Shown here: piece by piece, positions 35,092-45,330 of the stretch
How the letters are laid out: every line of letters starts with the position of its first letter
Numbering within the stretch: position 1 is the stretch's first letter
Origin: Fistularia commersonii
Lineage: Eukaryota; Chordata; Actinopteri; Syngnathiformes; Fistulariidae
NCBI GenBank assembly: GCA_037954325.1
Contig: JBBMNZ010000003.1
Coordinates: forward strand, 22,985,392-23,049,391
Direction of reading: 5' to 3'
Length of the DNA: 64,000 nt
The notes under the pieces: generated by a model
Databases searched by the model: none
What the model was told of the DNA's origin: nothing
What the model saw: the letters and a program-made list of their open reading frames with translations, nothing else
Position numbers and translations under genes: made by a program

Positions 35092-35737
35092 CCCCATTGA
35101 AGTGTATCAAAATGCTGTAAATCTGTTCCAGACCCCCAGTTTTGTTTTTAAATAAGAATCATGTACTTGATATTTAACAAGTTATGTAGAAAAAAAATCT
35201 TGCAGAATATACACTTTATTAAGTGTATTCACCGTGAAGAGCAGATGAAGATAGTGGAGGAGGTTGGGGGAGATTTTCATTGTCTAACTTACTCATGACA
35301 CACTTAATGCTACAATGTGTTGCTAAATGTAACTGACACGCTTTGCTACAGTTAATCTGCCAACTTTATTTAGCCACGGAGTCGGTGCCGTCCGTCTTTT
35401 TAAAACGATCAAACCGTCCTGGCTTTGAACGACTCTCCCGATGCCTCCTGCAATAGACGCCGTCCACTGCACTGAATCCCCGTAAATTTCCCCTGCCTTC
35501 TCACAGATGACGCTCCTCATCACGGCATCTCACCCACAACAACAACTTGTCCATTTCTACACGAGTCCGGACCTCGCTCACGTTTTACCACGACTTTCAC
35601 TGGGCTAGCGAGTGGCTAGTGACTGTTTTAAATGCCAATTCAAGAACAGGCTAATCTATGTTCCCTAAATTCTCTTGCATGGGTTGCAAGTCCGCGGCCG
35701 TGTTAGCGTCAAACGCTCATGTTAGCATCAAACGCTC
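35092..35737 (-). mobile_element. Possible second pogo-like remnant
   Basis: Lies directly next to the Tigger-like element. A GTTCCAGACCCC word near 35134 and a GGTATCCCGTAAGTTGACGC word near 35942 (beyond the SINE at 35738-35880) resemble the terminal parts of pogo-type elements. The coding trace is listed separately. Boundaries uncertain. Confidence 0.4.
35323..35523 (-). pseudogene. Possible CENP-B/pogo-type HTH fragment
   Basis: On the minus strand the frame begins MRSVICEKAGEIYGDSVQWT and later reads DGLIVLKRRT. The pattern of an I-EKA-IYGD helix followed by a W/L-rich helix and FK/LKRR resembles the second helix-turn-helix of pogo transposases and CENP-B-like proteins. Several expected residues are missing. 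An unrelated chance frame remains possible. Confidence 0.45.
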
Positions 35738-35880
35738 ATCCCGCTCGCTGGCGCAGGAGGTCGAGCAATCGTCTTTGGACCTGAAAATTCTCGGTTCGAT
35801 TCCTGGCTCCTCCTAGCGTGTCAAACTAGCATGGGGTAAGTTAACCCTAACCCGACGGGGATTAATAAAAGATAAACTAT
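35738..35880 (+). mobile_element. tRNA-derived SINE with LINE-like tail
   Basis: CGCTGGCGCAGGAGGTCGAG is an A box region and CGGTTCGATTCCTGG a near-perfect B box, about 60 bp apart. The insertion ends in ACGGGGATTAATAAAAGATA, which copies the ending of the LINEs seen at 16690 and 5059. A shared tail is the usual sign of which LINE mobilises a SINE. Two CGTCAAACGCTCAT-like words just upstream form a small direct repeat. Confidence 0.8.
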
Positions 35881-37407
35881 TAGTATTAACTCAGATCTTG
35901 GCTCGGTTCTCAAAGCGAAAAAAATCAACCGAGCCACGACTGGTATCCCGTAAGTTGACGCGCTCGTAAGTCAAAGCTCCGCCGTACATCGTTCGCTACG
36001 TGCTCGCAGCGGCGTTGAACCTCAAACAACCCGTCCGCCATGATAACCTTCTCTCTCCCCCGCCGGAGCCCCTGAACTAATTAGCTAACCGGTTCGCTGT
36101 CAGCGATGCGGATGCCTCGCTCCACCCTGCAACCGCAAACCGTCCTCTCCAGGTGTTAGCGCTCACGTAGCCCGCTCGGCGAGCGATTTCTATGGAAATG
36201 CGCGCAGGGATCTCTGGAAGCGGCGAAGCGAAAGCGAGAGCGACCCCCTCCTCGGCGCCCCAGTTCAAAGGCTGAAGCCCCGCCTCTCTCGGCGGCTCCT
36301 GGCAGAGTCAGAGATCAAAGCTAAACGCTGAGCAACAAATGTGTGTTTCTGTCACTGGCGATTTGTCTGCGCGTTTGATCAGCGCCCTCCCTTATCTCCC
36401 TGCCTCACTCTGCTGCTAATATGCAGTAATGGACTGACTTTCATGAGACAAGAGGAGGCGGAGGAGAAGGCTCGCTTGATGTGAAGAGTGTGAGCGAGGT
36501 GACTGGAGCGGATGGGAATCGATTCCTGGAAATCGTGTAGCGCGTGAATGGGGCCGCAGCTGTACGCGCAGATTATCGACAGGGTATGTTCGTACAATAA
36601 TACCTTGCCGGGCCGATGGCCGAGATGGCGACACCTCTGCAGCGGCGGTACCAAACCCCACGGACCGATACCGGCCCGTGGATCATTTGGTAGCCCGAGA
36701 AATCATCAGTTAGTTCTGTTGGATTTATTATCTGAGTCTTTATTTTGAAAATTTTCTCTCTCGAGCGCCAAAAATGTTGCCCACAAGCTAGCAAAATGAG
36801 TCAAAAACAGACGTCGGATGGAAAGTTTCTTTTTGAGGGGGAAAAGGCCAAGTGAAGAGACAGAATGAGAGTCTATAACTTCCAAGAAACATAAAGATTT
36901 TAACGGACCATACCAGGAGTTCTACTCGGAATATGGATTTATCGTAACATGTGATTCCCGCTACGCATAATATGCGGCAATGAGGCAATGAAGCCTTCAT
37001 TACACTCATGTTATGTTGTTGGAGCAATGTCATGCTAATAAATTTGCATCCGAGCACACAGTGGATTCACGTTTATTATTATAGTCGCAATGTAAACAAT
37101 CAATGTAAACAGAGCCAGAAAAGCTCGTTCGTACTCTGGTTATGTACGAAAATAGAAACGTCCATTTAGAATGTCGTCGATTTCGGACCGAAAGGTTCTC
37201 AGAAGACAGTTCTGACAACTGTACAGCTTGAATTTCCATTTCATATATTGGGCGGCGCAGGTTAGGTTAGAGCAGGTGTGGAATATCAAGGTGACTGGCT
37301 GGAGATGAATGCAGGTGGGTGTGGTTCTCAATGTTCTCACACGGTTAAAGTCTACGCCTGATCTTGGGGCGTGAAGGATTCGAAGAGCAAAATAGGGAAA
37401 GTGAAAT
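35881..37407. other. Unique sequence, possible regulatory blocks
   Basis: 36360-36560 (TGCTGCTAATATGCAGTAAT, GGGAATCGATTCCTGGAAAT) and 36900-37080 are repeat-free. A perfect GGGAATCGATTCC palindrome lies at about 36513-36525. No gene recognised. Confidence 0.35.
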
Positions 37408-37733
37408 TCTAAAAAGGGTGGCACAGCGGTTAGCGCTTTGGCCTCACAGCACAAAGGAGCCTGGTTCGATTCCACCAATGGGACCTTCCTGTGTAGAGTT
37501 GGCATGTTCTCCCCGTGTCTGCGTGAGGTTCCCCCGAGTTCTCCGGTTTCCTCCCACAGTCCAAAAACAAAAACACGCAGGTTAAATGGAAAAAAGTTGG
37601 GACTGGGATTGCTCAAGAAACTGGCGACCAGTCCAGGGTGTCCCCTGCCCTGATGACAGCTGGGATGGGCCCCAGAATCCCCCGCTGGGGCCCATCCCAG
37701 GGATAAACAGCCTGCGATGGATGGATGGATGCC
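37408..37733 (+). mobile_element. DANA/Mermaid-type SINE, full length
   Basis: The head GGTGGCACAGCGGTTAGCGC with CTTTGGCCTCACAGC, the B box TGGTTCGATTCC, the V-SINE-like core GTTGGCATGTTCTCCCCGTG, TCCGGTTTCCTCCCACAGTC and GACAGCTGGGATGGGCCCC, and a GATGGATGGATG tail are all present. A short inverted stretch occurs near the 3' end, where GGGGCCCATCCCAG mirrors CTGGGATGGGCCCC. Best-preserved SINE in the window. Confidence 0.9.
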
Positions 37734-37734
37734 C

Positions 37735-38440
37735 TTGTTGCTTTTGAACCTTTATCCGGCTCAAATTTCCGTCCAGGAGCCACCCTCCTCCAGGGGAAAC
37801 TTTTAGCTTCGCATTCCCACAGGCAGCAAGGGGACCGCGGTGGCGACCGGTGTGGTGCAAGTGTGTGACACGTACCTTAAGCGCCACACTCCAAAACAAA
37901 TCCCCGGGAATGAATTATACCACAGCAATCATGTTCTTCATGGTGGTAGTAATAACAACAATGGACCATCAAATGGGTTTTTCTTTTCTCCCTGCACTGC
38001 TTCGCTGTGTGAAGAACCCCGCTGTTAGCTAACTCCGTACTTATTTTGGCCGAAATGTTGATGTTCCTTGGCGAACCCTTGGAAACCCCTCGGTGGTGTA
38101 GCGGGCCAGATGAGCTTGGACCTTCTCGGTGGTCCGTATCTTGCTGGTTCCGTCCATTTCGTCGCTGGAAAAGAGCCGACCGATGTTCGCAGCAGGTTTA
38201 AAAAACGCCGTCCTGCGGTCCACAGGAGGTAATGCGAGTGGCTTACGAGTTCCACCCATCACCAAGTACTGCACCATGTGAGTTCCCATGGAAACCTAAA
38301 GAGACCCTGCCTTGTTGTTGAAGCTACTGGCTTTAAGAAGTGAGTTACACGACCCCTGCTTCCACCTAGATACTCCAAGAAACAGTTCCCAAAGAGGTTC
38401 CAGGAGCTACAAGAGGTTCCCACAATGGAAAAGGGACTGT
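37735..38440 (-). mobile_element. Myb/SANT-derived repeat, copy F, reverse orientation
   Basis: On the minus strand the order is an AGGTTCCAGG-type GGAACC block near 38395-38410, GGAACTCACATGG near 38270, the Myb/SANT remnant (38180-38041), GTTAGCTAAC near 38020, and CCCCTGGAGGAGGGTGGCTC near 37785, as in copies A, C and E. The full-length SINE at 37408-37733 ends directly at its edge. Confidence 0.7.
38041..38180 (-). pseudogene. Myb/SANT-like domain remnant in copy F
   Basis: Reads DEMDGTSKIRTTEKVQAHLA, then RYTTEGFPRVRQGTSTFRPK. Compared with copy C the tryptophan of KW is lost and the serine and aspartate of WSDKE are changed, but the spacing is kept. The frame stops at the conserved AAATAAGT position. 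The upstream open part is not conserved in the other copies. Confidence 0.65.
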
Positions 38441-38484
38441 ACTTCCTCTGCACACTCAACAAGGTCAATGTTGTTAAGCATACA

Positions 38485-38640
38485 TCCGCCAGAATTCCTG
38501 GTTATACCGACGCCACCATGTCTTCTTCTATTCCGTTTTGCTGCTCGGGCTTGAGCATACCGGGAAACCCTGCCCCCCTCATGACTTCCTGTGGTACCGC
38601 TCCGTTCGCCGCGTTCGGCTACGCACTCGCGAGCTGCAGG
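38485..38640. repeat. Dispersed repeat family G, copy 3
   Basis: Aligns in order with the copy at 32320-32480 (see that entry). It lies beside Myb/SANT-derived copy F and may be part of a longer composite element. Confidence 0.5.
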
Positions 38641-41600
38641 AATGCACAGAAAGTGAATGAAAAGGGCGGACAGAAGGTCCGTATAACCGTTGACCGTCGA
38701 GGACGACCGAGCCCTGAGTCCCTTCCGCCGACCCCCGTCTCTTTCATTACGCTTTCCTGCTTCCCGTTGCGATGTTACGGCTTCCCCCCCTGCAGCGCGA
38801 GGCCACGTTGACACACTGACACACACACATGCACAGGGGCAGACCGATGGATGTGATACCAAACACACACCTGCTTCCTCCCGAGCCTCGGACATCCCGT
38901 TATTATCGTCGGTGCGGCATCGCCCTCCCCCCCCCCCCCGTCTTTTCCCGTCCTTTATTTTCAGGCAGAACTGGTTTTCCGATGACGGCGAACGCTGAAC
39001 GCTGTCTTTGTCTTTTTTTAAATTCTATATTATTTCACAAAATCTGAGCGGTTGCGGGTTCAAACGTGGACGGGGCTGAAAAAGCCTGCTTTTTCAATCC
39101 CAGCTGCCTCTTTTTTTTGGGGGGGGGGGAGGGTTGGCAAAGGAGGAACTAGCTTAGCGGGTTTTTTTTTTTGTTTTTTTTCTTCTCGCCTCTGTGTAAA
39201 AAAAGAAACGAGTAGAAGCGTGCCACTGTGCTTCGGCGGCCAGGACGCGTTTCCTTTTTATTTATTTATTTTTCTAATCTTCAGTCAAGTTTGCAGGCGT
39301 GCACTTTCAATCCAAACACAGAGGGTTTTTAGTAACACATAATACGCCCCCTCCCTCCCCGCCACCTCCACCTCCTCTGGAAAAAGGGAGAAAATAAGAA
39401 TAACAGGAGAACACGACGTGATTCATAACACCAATATACTGTAGCGGCTTTAAGCGGTTCCACATATACAGTATGTTTATGTCTGTGGAGTCGGGTTGGG
39501 GTCGGGGGCTGTCTGGGGGCCACATCCTTCCCGTCCTGCACCCCCCGGTCGCCCCCAAACCCCCGCCCGACTCCGTGCACAGCTGGACGAGAACCAGATG
39601 AATGCCATTCGCAGGGGGGCGAGCATTAAATGAGAGCTAAACGACCCCCGTAAAGGAGGATAGGTTTGTTGTTTTTTTTAACCGCGGAGGCGATGAAAGG
39701 CCAAATCCGATCGAGGCTGTTGTTTGTTCGAGTGTGTGTGTGTGTGTGTGTGTGTCGTCGCCAGTTAATTGGAAAGCGTGTATTATCACTAGCACTTCAT
39801 CGCCCTCCAATGACGGCCCCTTATTGTTTCTATCTGTCGCCCTATCAGTTAATTACATCTTGTAATCTCTGGAATCACGTCAATATTTTTTCTCGACGAA
39901 CCCGGGTCGCGCTTTGATTCGCGCCTCGGACGACTTCCGTGTTTCGTAATTAAACTTAGCGTTGACAAGTCAATCCGTCGCTAGCTAACAGAACGCGCTG
40001 AACTCACTCGTCGCGGTTGTTCTCTGATATGAATGGCAGCCGTAGGATTTGCTGTTGACGCCGCCCCCCCGCCCCCCGGCAACCGTTTCCGCGGTCACAA
40101 ACATTCTTAAATCAGACTCTTCCTTCAGCGCTTTTGGATTTTTTAAATCCATGCTGCTACGCTAAAGATAACTGATTGGAAAGAGATGCAGTGTAGGGAG
40201 TAAATATATTAGCATTTTTGCAATGGTTGTTATTACTGTATGTTTGTAACACACACACACACTTTCACATACGCAGGCACGTGCACATGCAATTACTCAA
40301 GTAATGATGTGAAACACAACGATAAATATTGCAGGGTAATGACACAAGCCTAATGGCGAATCTGGCAGCCAGACGGGAGATTTGAGCTCAAACTGCCGGC
40401 GAGACCATTTCCTTGAGCCTCTACTTAACAAACTGGAACCGTCATGAAGTCTTAAGAGTGTCTGTCGGAGGGGAAGATGAGCTCCTCTTCCTCCTCCTCC
40501 TCCTCCTCGGAATAATGACCCGTACTTTGGGGCGAGTCGTATCGCTGGCTGGTAACAGACGGTGTTTGCGTTAGACGGTGAGCAAACAGCAGCACAGCAA
40601 AATCGAACCCGACAGGCCACCGCATGAAATATAATACGGTGACTAGAAACTATTTACTTTCTCATCTGGATAATTTCGGGTCTGCATTTTCCTGTTGGAA
40701 CCCAGAGGAACCCCACGCAGATACTGGGAGAACATGGAGACACCTCACAGAAAAGCGGGAATCCAATTAGAGATCGTCTAGATGTGACGTGGAAGCGCTA
40801 ATTCCTGCGCCACCACGCCACCTTAGCTTATACGCTATAACGACGATAAAACTTGCCACTTTGCACCAGCAACCCGAATCTACCCGATTTCACTCTTAAT
40901 TTTTTAATGCCTGTTACATGTTGCCGGTTCACCAAATGTCTTGCAGTGGTACAATTAAAGCAATTCTGAAAGTAATCATTAGCAGGGCAGCGCGTTGGTG
41001 CGGAGTTTAGCCCTCGTTTTCTGGATGGAGATGTTCTCCTCAAGCCTACAGATGAGGGGACGAGCAGGATGGAGGCTCTCCGGGGTCGGAAGGTCCGGCA
41101 GGACAAAGCTAACGTCCCGCGGTACCGTCATCCGTGCGTCTGCGCCCTTTTTTCCCCCGATTTTCCACATCAAGTCGCCTCAGATGGCGTCCGCGGAGCT
41201 TCCCCGGATCCAATAACACCGTAAGCCAATTACCCGCTTTAATAATGGCCGTCATTACTCACCCGACGGTTGCGATGCGAGACGCGAACCCCGAATCTGA
41301 GCCCGCGCATCTGCGTACGGGGGTGGGGATCCTATCAAATCGCATTTGTGCGCCCTGCCGATCATTCGGGAGTTTTGTTTCATAAGAGCCTTTTAAACGT
41401 CCTCCTTCATGAAATTTCACGGCGCGGTCGGCGGCTAGCTAGTCGTAGCTCGAATCACCGGTTTTGTGTACGTCGGCAGGGGGGTGGGCGGCCGCCACGA
41501 ATGAGAAAAGACAAGGTTTTACAGCGCCGGACATCATCGCGGTTCCATTTTCATTGGCTTTAGGGGCCGGCGTTGTCCATCCAGAGCGAGCAACCACAAC

Positions 41601-42604
41601 AGAGAGGAAGGAAATGAAGGAACGGCTGATAAGTCATTTATGAGCAGTGAATTATTAATCAACGCCGCGATGGCGGCGCGGAGACCGAAATACACACAAC
41701 GCCATCTGGATGGCGAAGAACGCTTTGTCAAAACAAAACAGACGGATTAAATTTTGATCGCGTTTATTAGCTGATCCGGATCGAATTTGCACAGCCATTC
41801 ACCACACTTTCCACATGAGCGCCCGGGTTCAAGGCGGTGATTAGCACGCTCGCGGCGGCGGCGGCGGGAGGGGGGGGGGTGGGGGTGGTTGGCACCGGCA
41901 ACGCCTTCCCCGAGACCCTGAGCCGCTCGGTTTCTAATACACTCCTCACAATGTTATGATAATGCGGCTCACTTTTTACTCCGCAGTAAAGATTCAGAGG
42001 AGTTTGGTTTTTTAATGAGAACAATGAACGGGAGAAAAGCCGGGGTTCGCTAGTGGACCCGGCGACGCTGCGCCAGGGTGTCCAAAAAATGTATATTTTT
42101 AACATTGTCTCAAGCCTGGACATGCCAAAACGTCTTGTGAAAAGTCAAATCTACATTTATCGTGTGTCTCATAGGAGGCGGGGCCGATAAAAGGATCGGC
42201 CAATGGCAAAGCGGCCTCCGATAAGAAATACGACGCAGAACGCGGCGTCCCCGGAGGCTGCGTTCTAATTGACGAAACGACTCGAGACGTATTAATGTTT
42301 AAAATCTAATTCGATGACGAACGCAAACGGCGCTTGACGCTTTGGCTGTGAGGAAAGCCACATTTGCCCGGCAGGATGGAGGAAGACGCCGGAGCGGCAG
42401 GAAGGATGTTGTCTGTTTACATCTGGCCTGGTAATGTCATGTATTATGCAGCTCTGGCTGCTTGTGTTCACCGGTTCTTCCTTTTCATGTTTCTTTGTGG
42501 CGTTTGCTCGGAGGTCTTGGGGCGGGGGGGGCCTCGGCGCTTCGGTCCCGCCGGCTCCCGTGGATTGTTGTGCTCATCGTCGACCTTCTCTGACAGCTTT
42601 TGAA
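38641..42604. other. Largely unique sequence, no gene seen
   Basis: Simple repeats: C run near 38929-38939, T and G runs near 39109-39130, TG at 39732-39755, CTC units at about 40484-40508, CGG units near 41851-41866. The parts 39760-39960, 40280-40460 and 40890-41000 look like conserved non-coding DNA (TCAGTTAATTACATCTTGTA, ATGCAATTACTCAAGTAATG). 40690-40830 is a SINE piece listed separately. CpG-rich stretches carry only chance frames. Confidence 0.4.
40690..40830 (-). mobile_element. DANA/Mermaid-type SINE, partial
   Basis: Read on the minus strand: a GGTGGCGTGGTGGCGCAGGA head, TTAGCGCTTCC, CTGTGAGGTGTCTCCATGTT, CTCCCAGTATCTGCGTGGGG and TTCCTCTGGGTT. These are the head and core words of the family. 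The 3' half is missing. Confidence 0.7.
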
Positions 42605-43270
42605 TAGTTCCCTGTTGGATTTGCACCGGTCGCAAGAAAGAAGCGAACTGTAGGAACTTTTTAGCTTCAGTTTTAGCTCCAACTCCGAGGTGGTGTCGTC
42701 GCAATGTCGTTTGAAGGCGATGGGTGGAATACATCTTGCTGTGCACCATTTTAAAATCTATTTCAATCATTTTTTGATTTTTTTCAATTTTTGGTCAACC
42801 AAAAATGGCCAGAACAAATGATAAATGGAGTGACAAAGAGGTCCGAGCTCTTCTGGCCCGCTGGACCATGAGGGGTTTCCAGGGGTCACGGAGGAACCTC
42901 AACATTTTGGCCCAATGTGGAGTTAGCTAAAATGTGGAGTTAGCTAACGGTAGAAGCAGGAGGGAGGATAAACAAAAAAAATGGTTCAACCCATCTGATA
43001 GTCCTTGGTTGTTACTCTTGCTGCACAGAACATGTATGCTCCGGCAATTTGGCTCTCAGTGGTGTCTTTGTTGCCTTCCTTTTCCTCTTCGCGGTAGCTT
43101 GTTTTTGCCGTTGTGGCGCTCAAGGTGCGCGCCGCAGATGCTTGCATCACACCGGTACCCACCGCGGTCCCTTACTCCCTTTTGAGAATGGAAAACTAAA
43201 AGGTTCTCCTAAAGAAAACTGAAAGGAGGGGAGTTCCTGGAACGAGGCTCAACCTGGACAGTTCTTGGAA
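42605..43270 (+). mobile_element. Myb/SANT-derived repeat, copy C
   Basis: Carries the TTTTAGCTCCAACTCCGAGG word at about 42672, the best-preserved Myb/SANT coding segment (42805-42930), CAGAACATGTATGCTCCGGC near 43026, and GTGGCGCTCAAGGTGCGCG near 43113. The AGTTAGCTAA end of the coding segment is followed by a second copy of AATGTGGAGTTAGCTAACGG, a small local duplication. Confidence 0.75.
42805..42930 (+). pseudogene. Myb/SANT-like DNA-binding domain, 41 codons
   Basis: An open frame from ATG to TAA begins MARTNDKWSDKEVRALLARW and continues with FQGSRRNLNILAQCGVS. The W-S-D-K-E-V-x-A-L-L pattern and a later R-N are the start of a Myb/SANT-like (trihelix/MADF-type) domain, as found in the DNA-binding partner protein of PIF/Harbinger transposons and in related host genes. 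The second and third helices expected after about residue 40 are absent. The stop, or a following GT donor (TTAGCTAACGGTAGAAG), may be where a first exon once ended. Decayed versions sit at the same place in copies A, B, E and F. Confidence 0.7.
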
Positions 43271-45227
43271 TTGAGTGCTTCTACCCAGCAGGGGGTTTAA
43301 ACCAATCCCCCACCTGGCCAAGGACAGGAGGCGGGGTTTCACCCGGACCGGTCAATCGCAGGCCATTTACTCTTTCAACATGAACCAAAAGGCTTTTTAT
43401 GTGATCGATGAGAGGCCCGGCGTGACAGCTTCTACTGGCCATTGTGCCTTTTTCTGTATACAGGAAGTCTTTCCATGAAATCCAGCCCCTGCGGCCTCGG
43501 CCTCGTGCGTGTGATCGCAGCCTGACCCTGAACGGGCAGGTCGATATTTACATTTTGTCACTGCCGGCTACAGGAAATGTAGAGCGAGTGTTGTCTTTTC
43601 TGTTTGTTTTTTTTTTTTTTTTTTAATGCCTCTAGCTGGTTGGCAATATCCTGCTCAAATTAGGTCAGTGAGGCCTCGAGGCGTTGATATTGACAGTTTG
43701 TGAAAAGCGTGAAATGATGCGACAGGGTTCGGGGAAAACTTCCCCGCGCGAACGGTAGCGGAGCGGTTTCAACGTGCCGTAAGACGCTCGGAGCTCGGCT
43801 AGATTCGCGGAACCGACGGCGCCGAACCGGAAGTGCGTTGGACGCATCCACGTCCGTGCGGAAATGAGAATTACGTGATATAAGACGACGGATGTGGATT
43901 ATCCAACGGTATCTCTGAATATCCAGTCGGGGACGTCCAGGAAGCGCGATCTGGACGCGCAGACGTAAACTCTCGCGGCGTTTTCCGCCGCCTTTTCATT
44001 CCAACCGCCCCCTCGTTTTCTTTCGTCTCCGTTTCAGCCGAACGATTTTCGCCGCGCCCCCCGAGGAAAGCGCTCGGTCGGGTCCCTCAGAAGATATTCT
44101 TACCTTTCGCTGCCCGGCTACAGCCGAGGGCTCGGATCGCCTCTCGATGCGCGAGCAGGTGCTCGTCCGCCGGAGGAGGAGTTGGCGCTCGCCCAGAGAT
44201 TCGAGAGGAAAGAGCGAGACGGTGGGGGGAAGAGCGAGGATGAGGAGGAGGAGGAGTGAGAGATTCTGTCATGCACTGGGTCAGAGGAATGTCTAACTAT
44301 AATCATCTGTGATGGTATAATCATAGCTCAGTCAAACTCCACTCCGGGCTCATATATCCCCCTCCCCGTACGAGTGTGTGGCGCTCGCTCCCCGCTCTCT
44401 GATATGAGCGAAACTGGCAATCTGACTTTAGAGAACCGAGTCTCTAACTTCTAAAAGAGTCTTTATCATTCCGAGAGTTTTTTTTTTTTTTTTTTGGGGC
44501 TAATCTACGAGTGCTTTTCTCATTTTAATCCCCGCCTTTGTATGAAGAGTGTCCCATCGGGGCTGCCATACACCAGAAGATTAATGAACCCAATTTGCCA
44601 AAGTGACCTTTTGGCTGCTGAAGCACGGCTGCAGCTAAGCCTCTTAATGCCTGCTTTAAAAAAAAAAAAATGTTGTTTTAGCGAGCAACTCTTTAGATAG
44701 GACCGGAGGAAAATAACCATATCAGAAGTTTGGGTGGGGGCGGGGTGTCCGGATTAAAAACGAGTGATGTCGCTGCCACACCGGCCGACCCCTTACCGGA
44801 GGACGAGTCGAGTCGTACGTGCGGAGCGATCGGATCTTTGAACGTCCGAAGATGCGTTCGGAGCGGAATTGAGGCGAACGGCAGACGAGCGACCTCATTA
44901 TCGTCAACGGAGCTTTATTGTCTCAACTGTTTACGCCAGACTCCGTGTCAGAGGCCAGCCTTTGACTGCCGGCGGAGAGGAAATTAGTCCCGCGGCCGAC
45001 GGTGACTTTCAGGTTCAAACTTCACATCGACTGAACGGCTTCGAAGGGACTTGTTGAAATGAATACGTCCTCGGTTCAGATCCCGGGTTTCCAAATGTGG
45101 CTCCAGACGCGACAGATTGAGGAGGACGATGCGGTTTCTGAAAATCAACCTGGAAGCTCCGGTGGAAACCGAAGGATTCATTGGCGAATGGTCAACATCG
45201 CTAGTCAGGCTATGTCTGCGGTTGCGA
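43271..45227. other. Unique sequence, possible regulatory block
   Basis: 44250-44690 stands out as repeat-poor, with CTATAATCATCTGTGATGGT, ACCAGAAGATTAATGAACCC, TTTGCCAAAGTGACC and CTGCAGCTAAGCCTCTTAAT, typical in texture of vertebrate conserved non-coding elements. T tracts are near 43605-43624 and 44479-44496. 43720-44100 and 44770-45230 are CpG-rich without a recognised gene. Confidence 0.35.
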
Positions 45228-45330
45228 TACAGCTGTGCTATCAGGGGGAGGCGGGAATCGAACCGCCATCAGTCGGATCAGATGGACGCCCGTCGACCGG
45301 CGGAGCCACGGCCGCCCCGCTCCCTCGTCC
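45228..45330 (-). mobile_element. tRNA-derived SINE, head region
   Basis: On the minus strand GGGGCGGCCGTGGCTCCGCC starts the copy and GGCGGTTCGATTCCCGCCTC is a clean B box. It is the same family as the copies at 13600 and 35738. The body downstream (toward 45060) is not recognisable. Confidence 0.7.

Noticed and set aside
36548..36800. Possible promoter with GGGAATCGATTCC palindrome
   Set aside because: A single palindrome without other promoter signals; noted in the region description only.
37408..37490. tRNA-like sequence with A and B boxes
   Set aside because: It is the head of a DANA-type SINE, followed by SINE body and GATG tail, not a functional tRNA gene. The same reasoning applies to 13600, 26335, 35738 and 45228.
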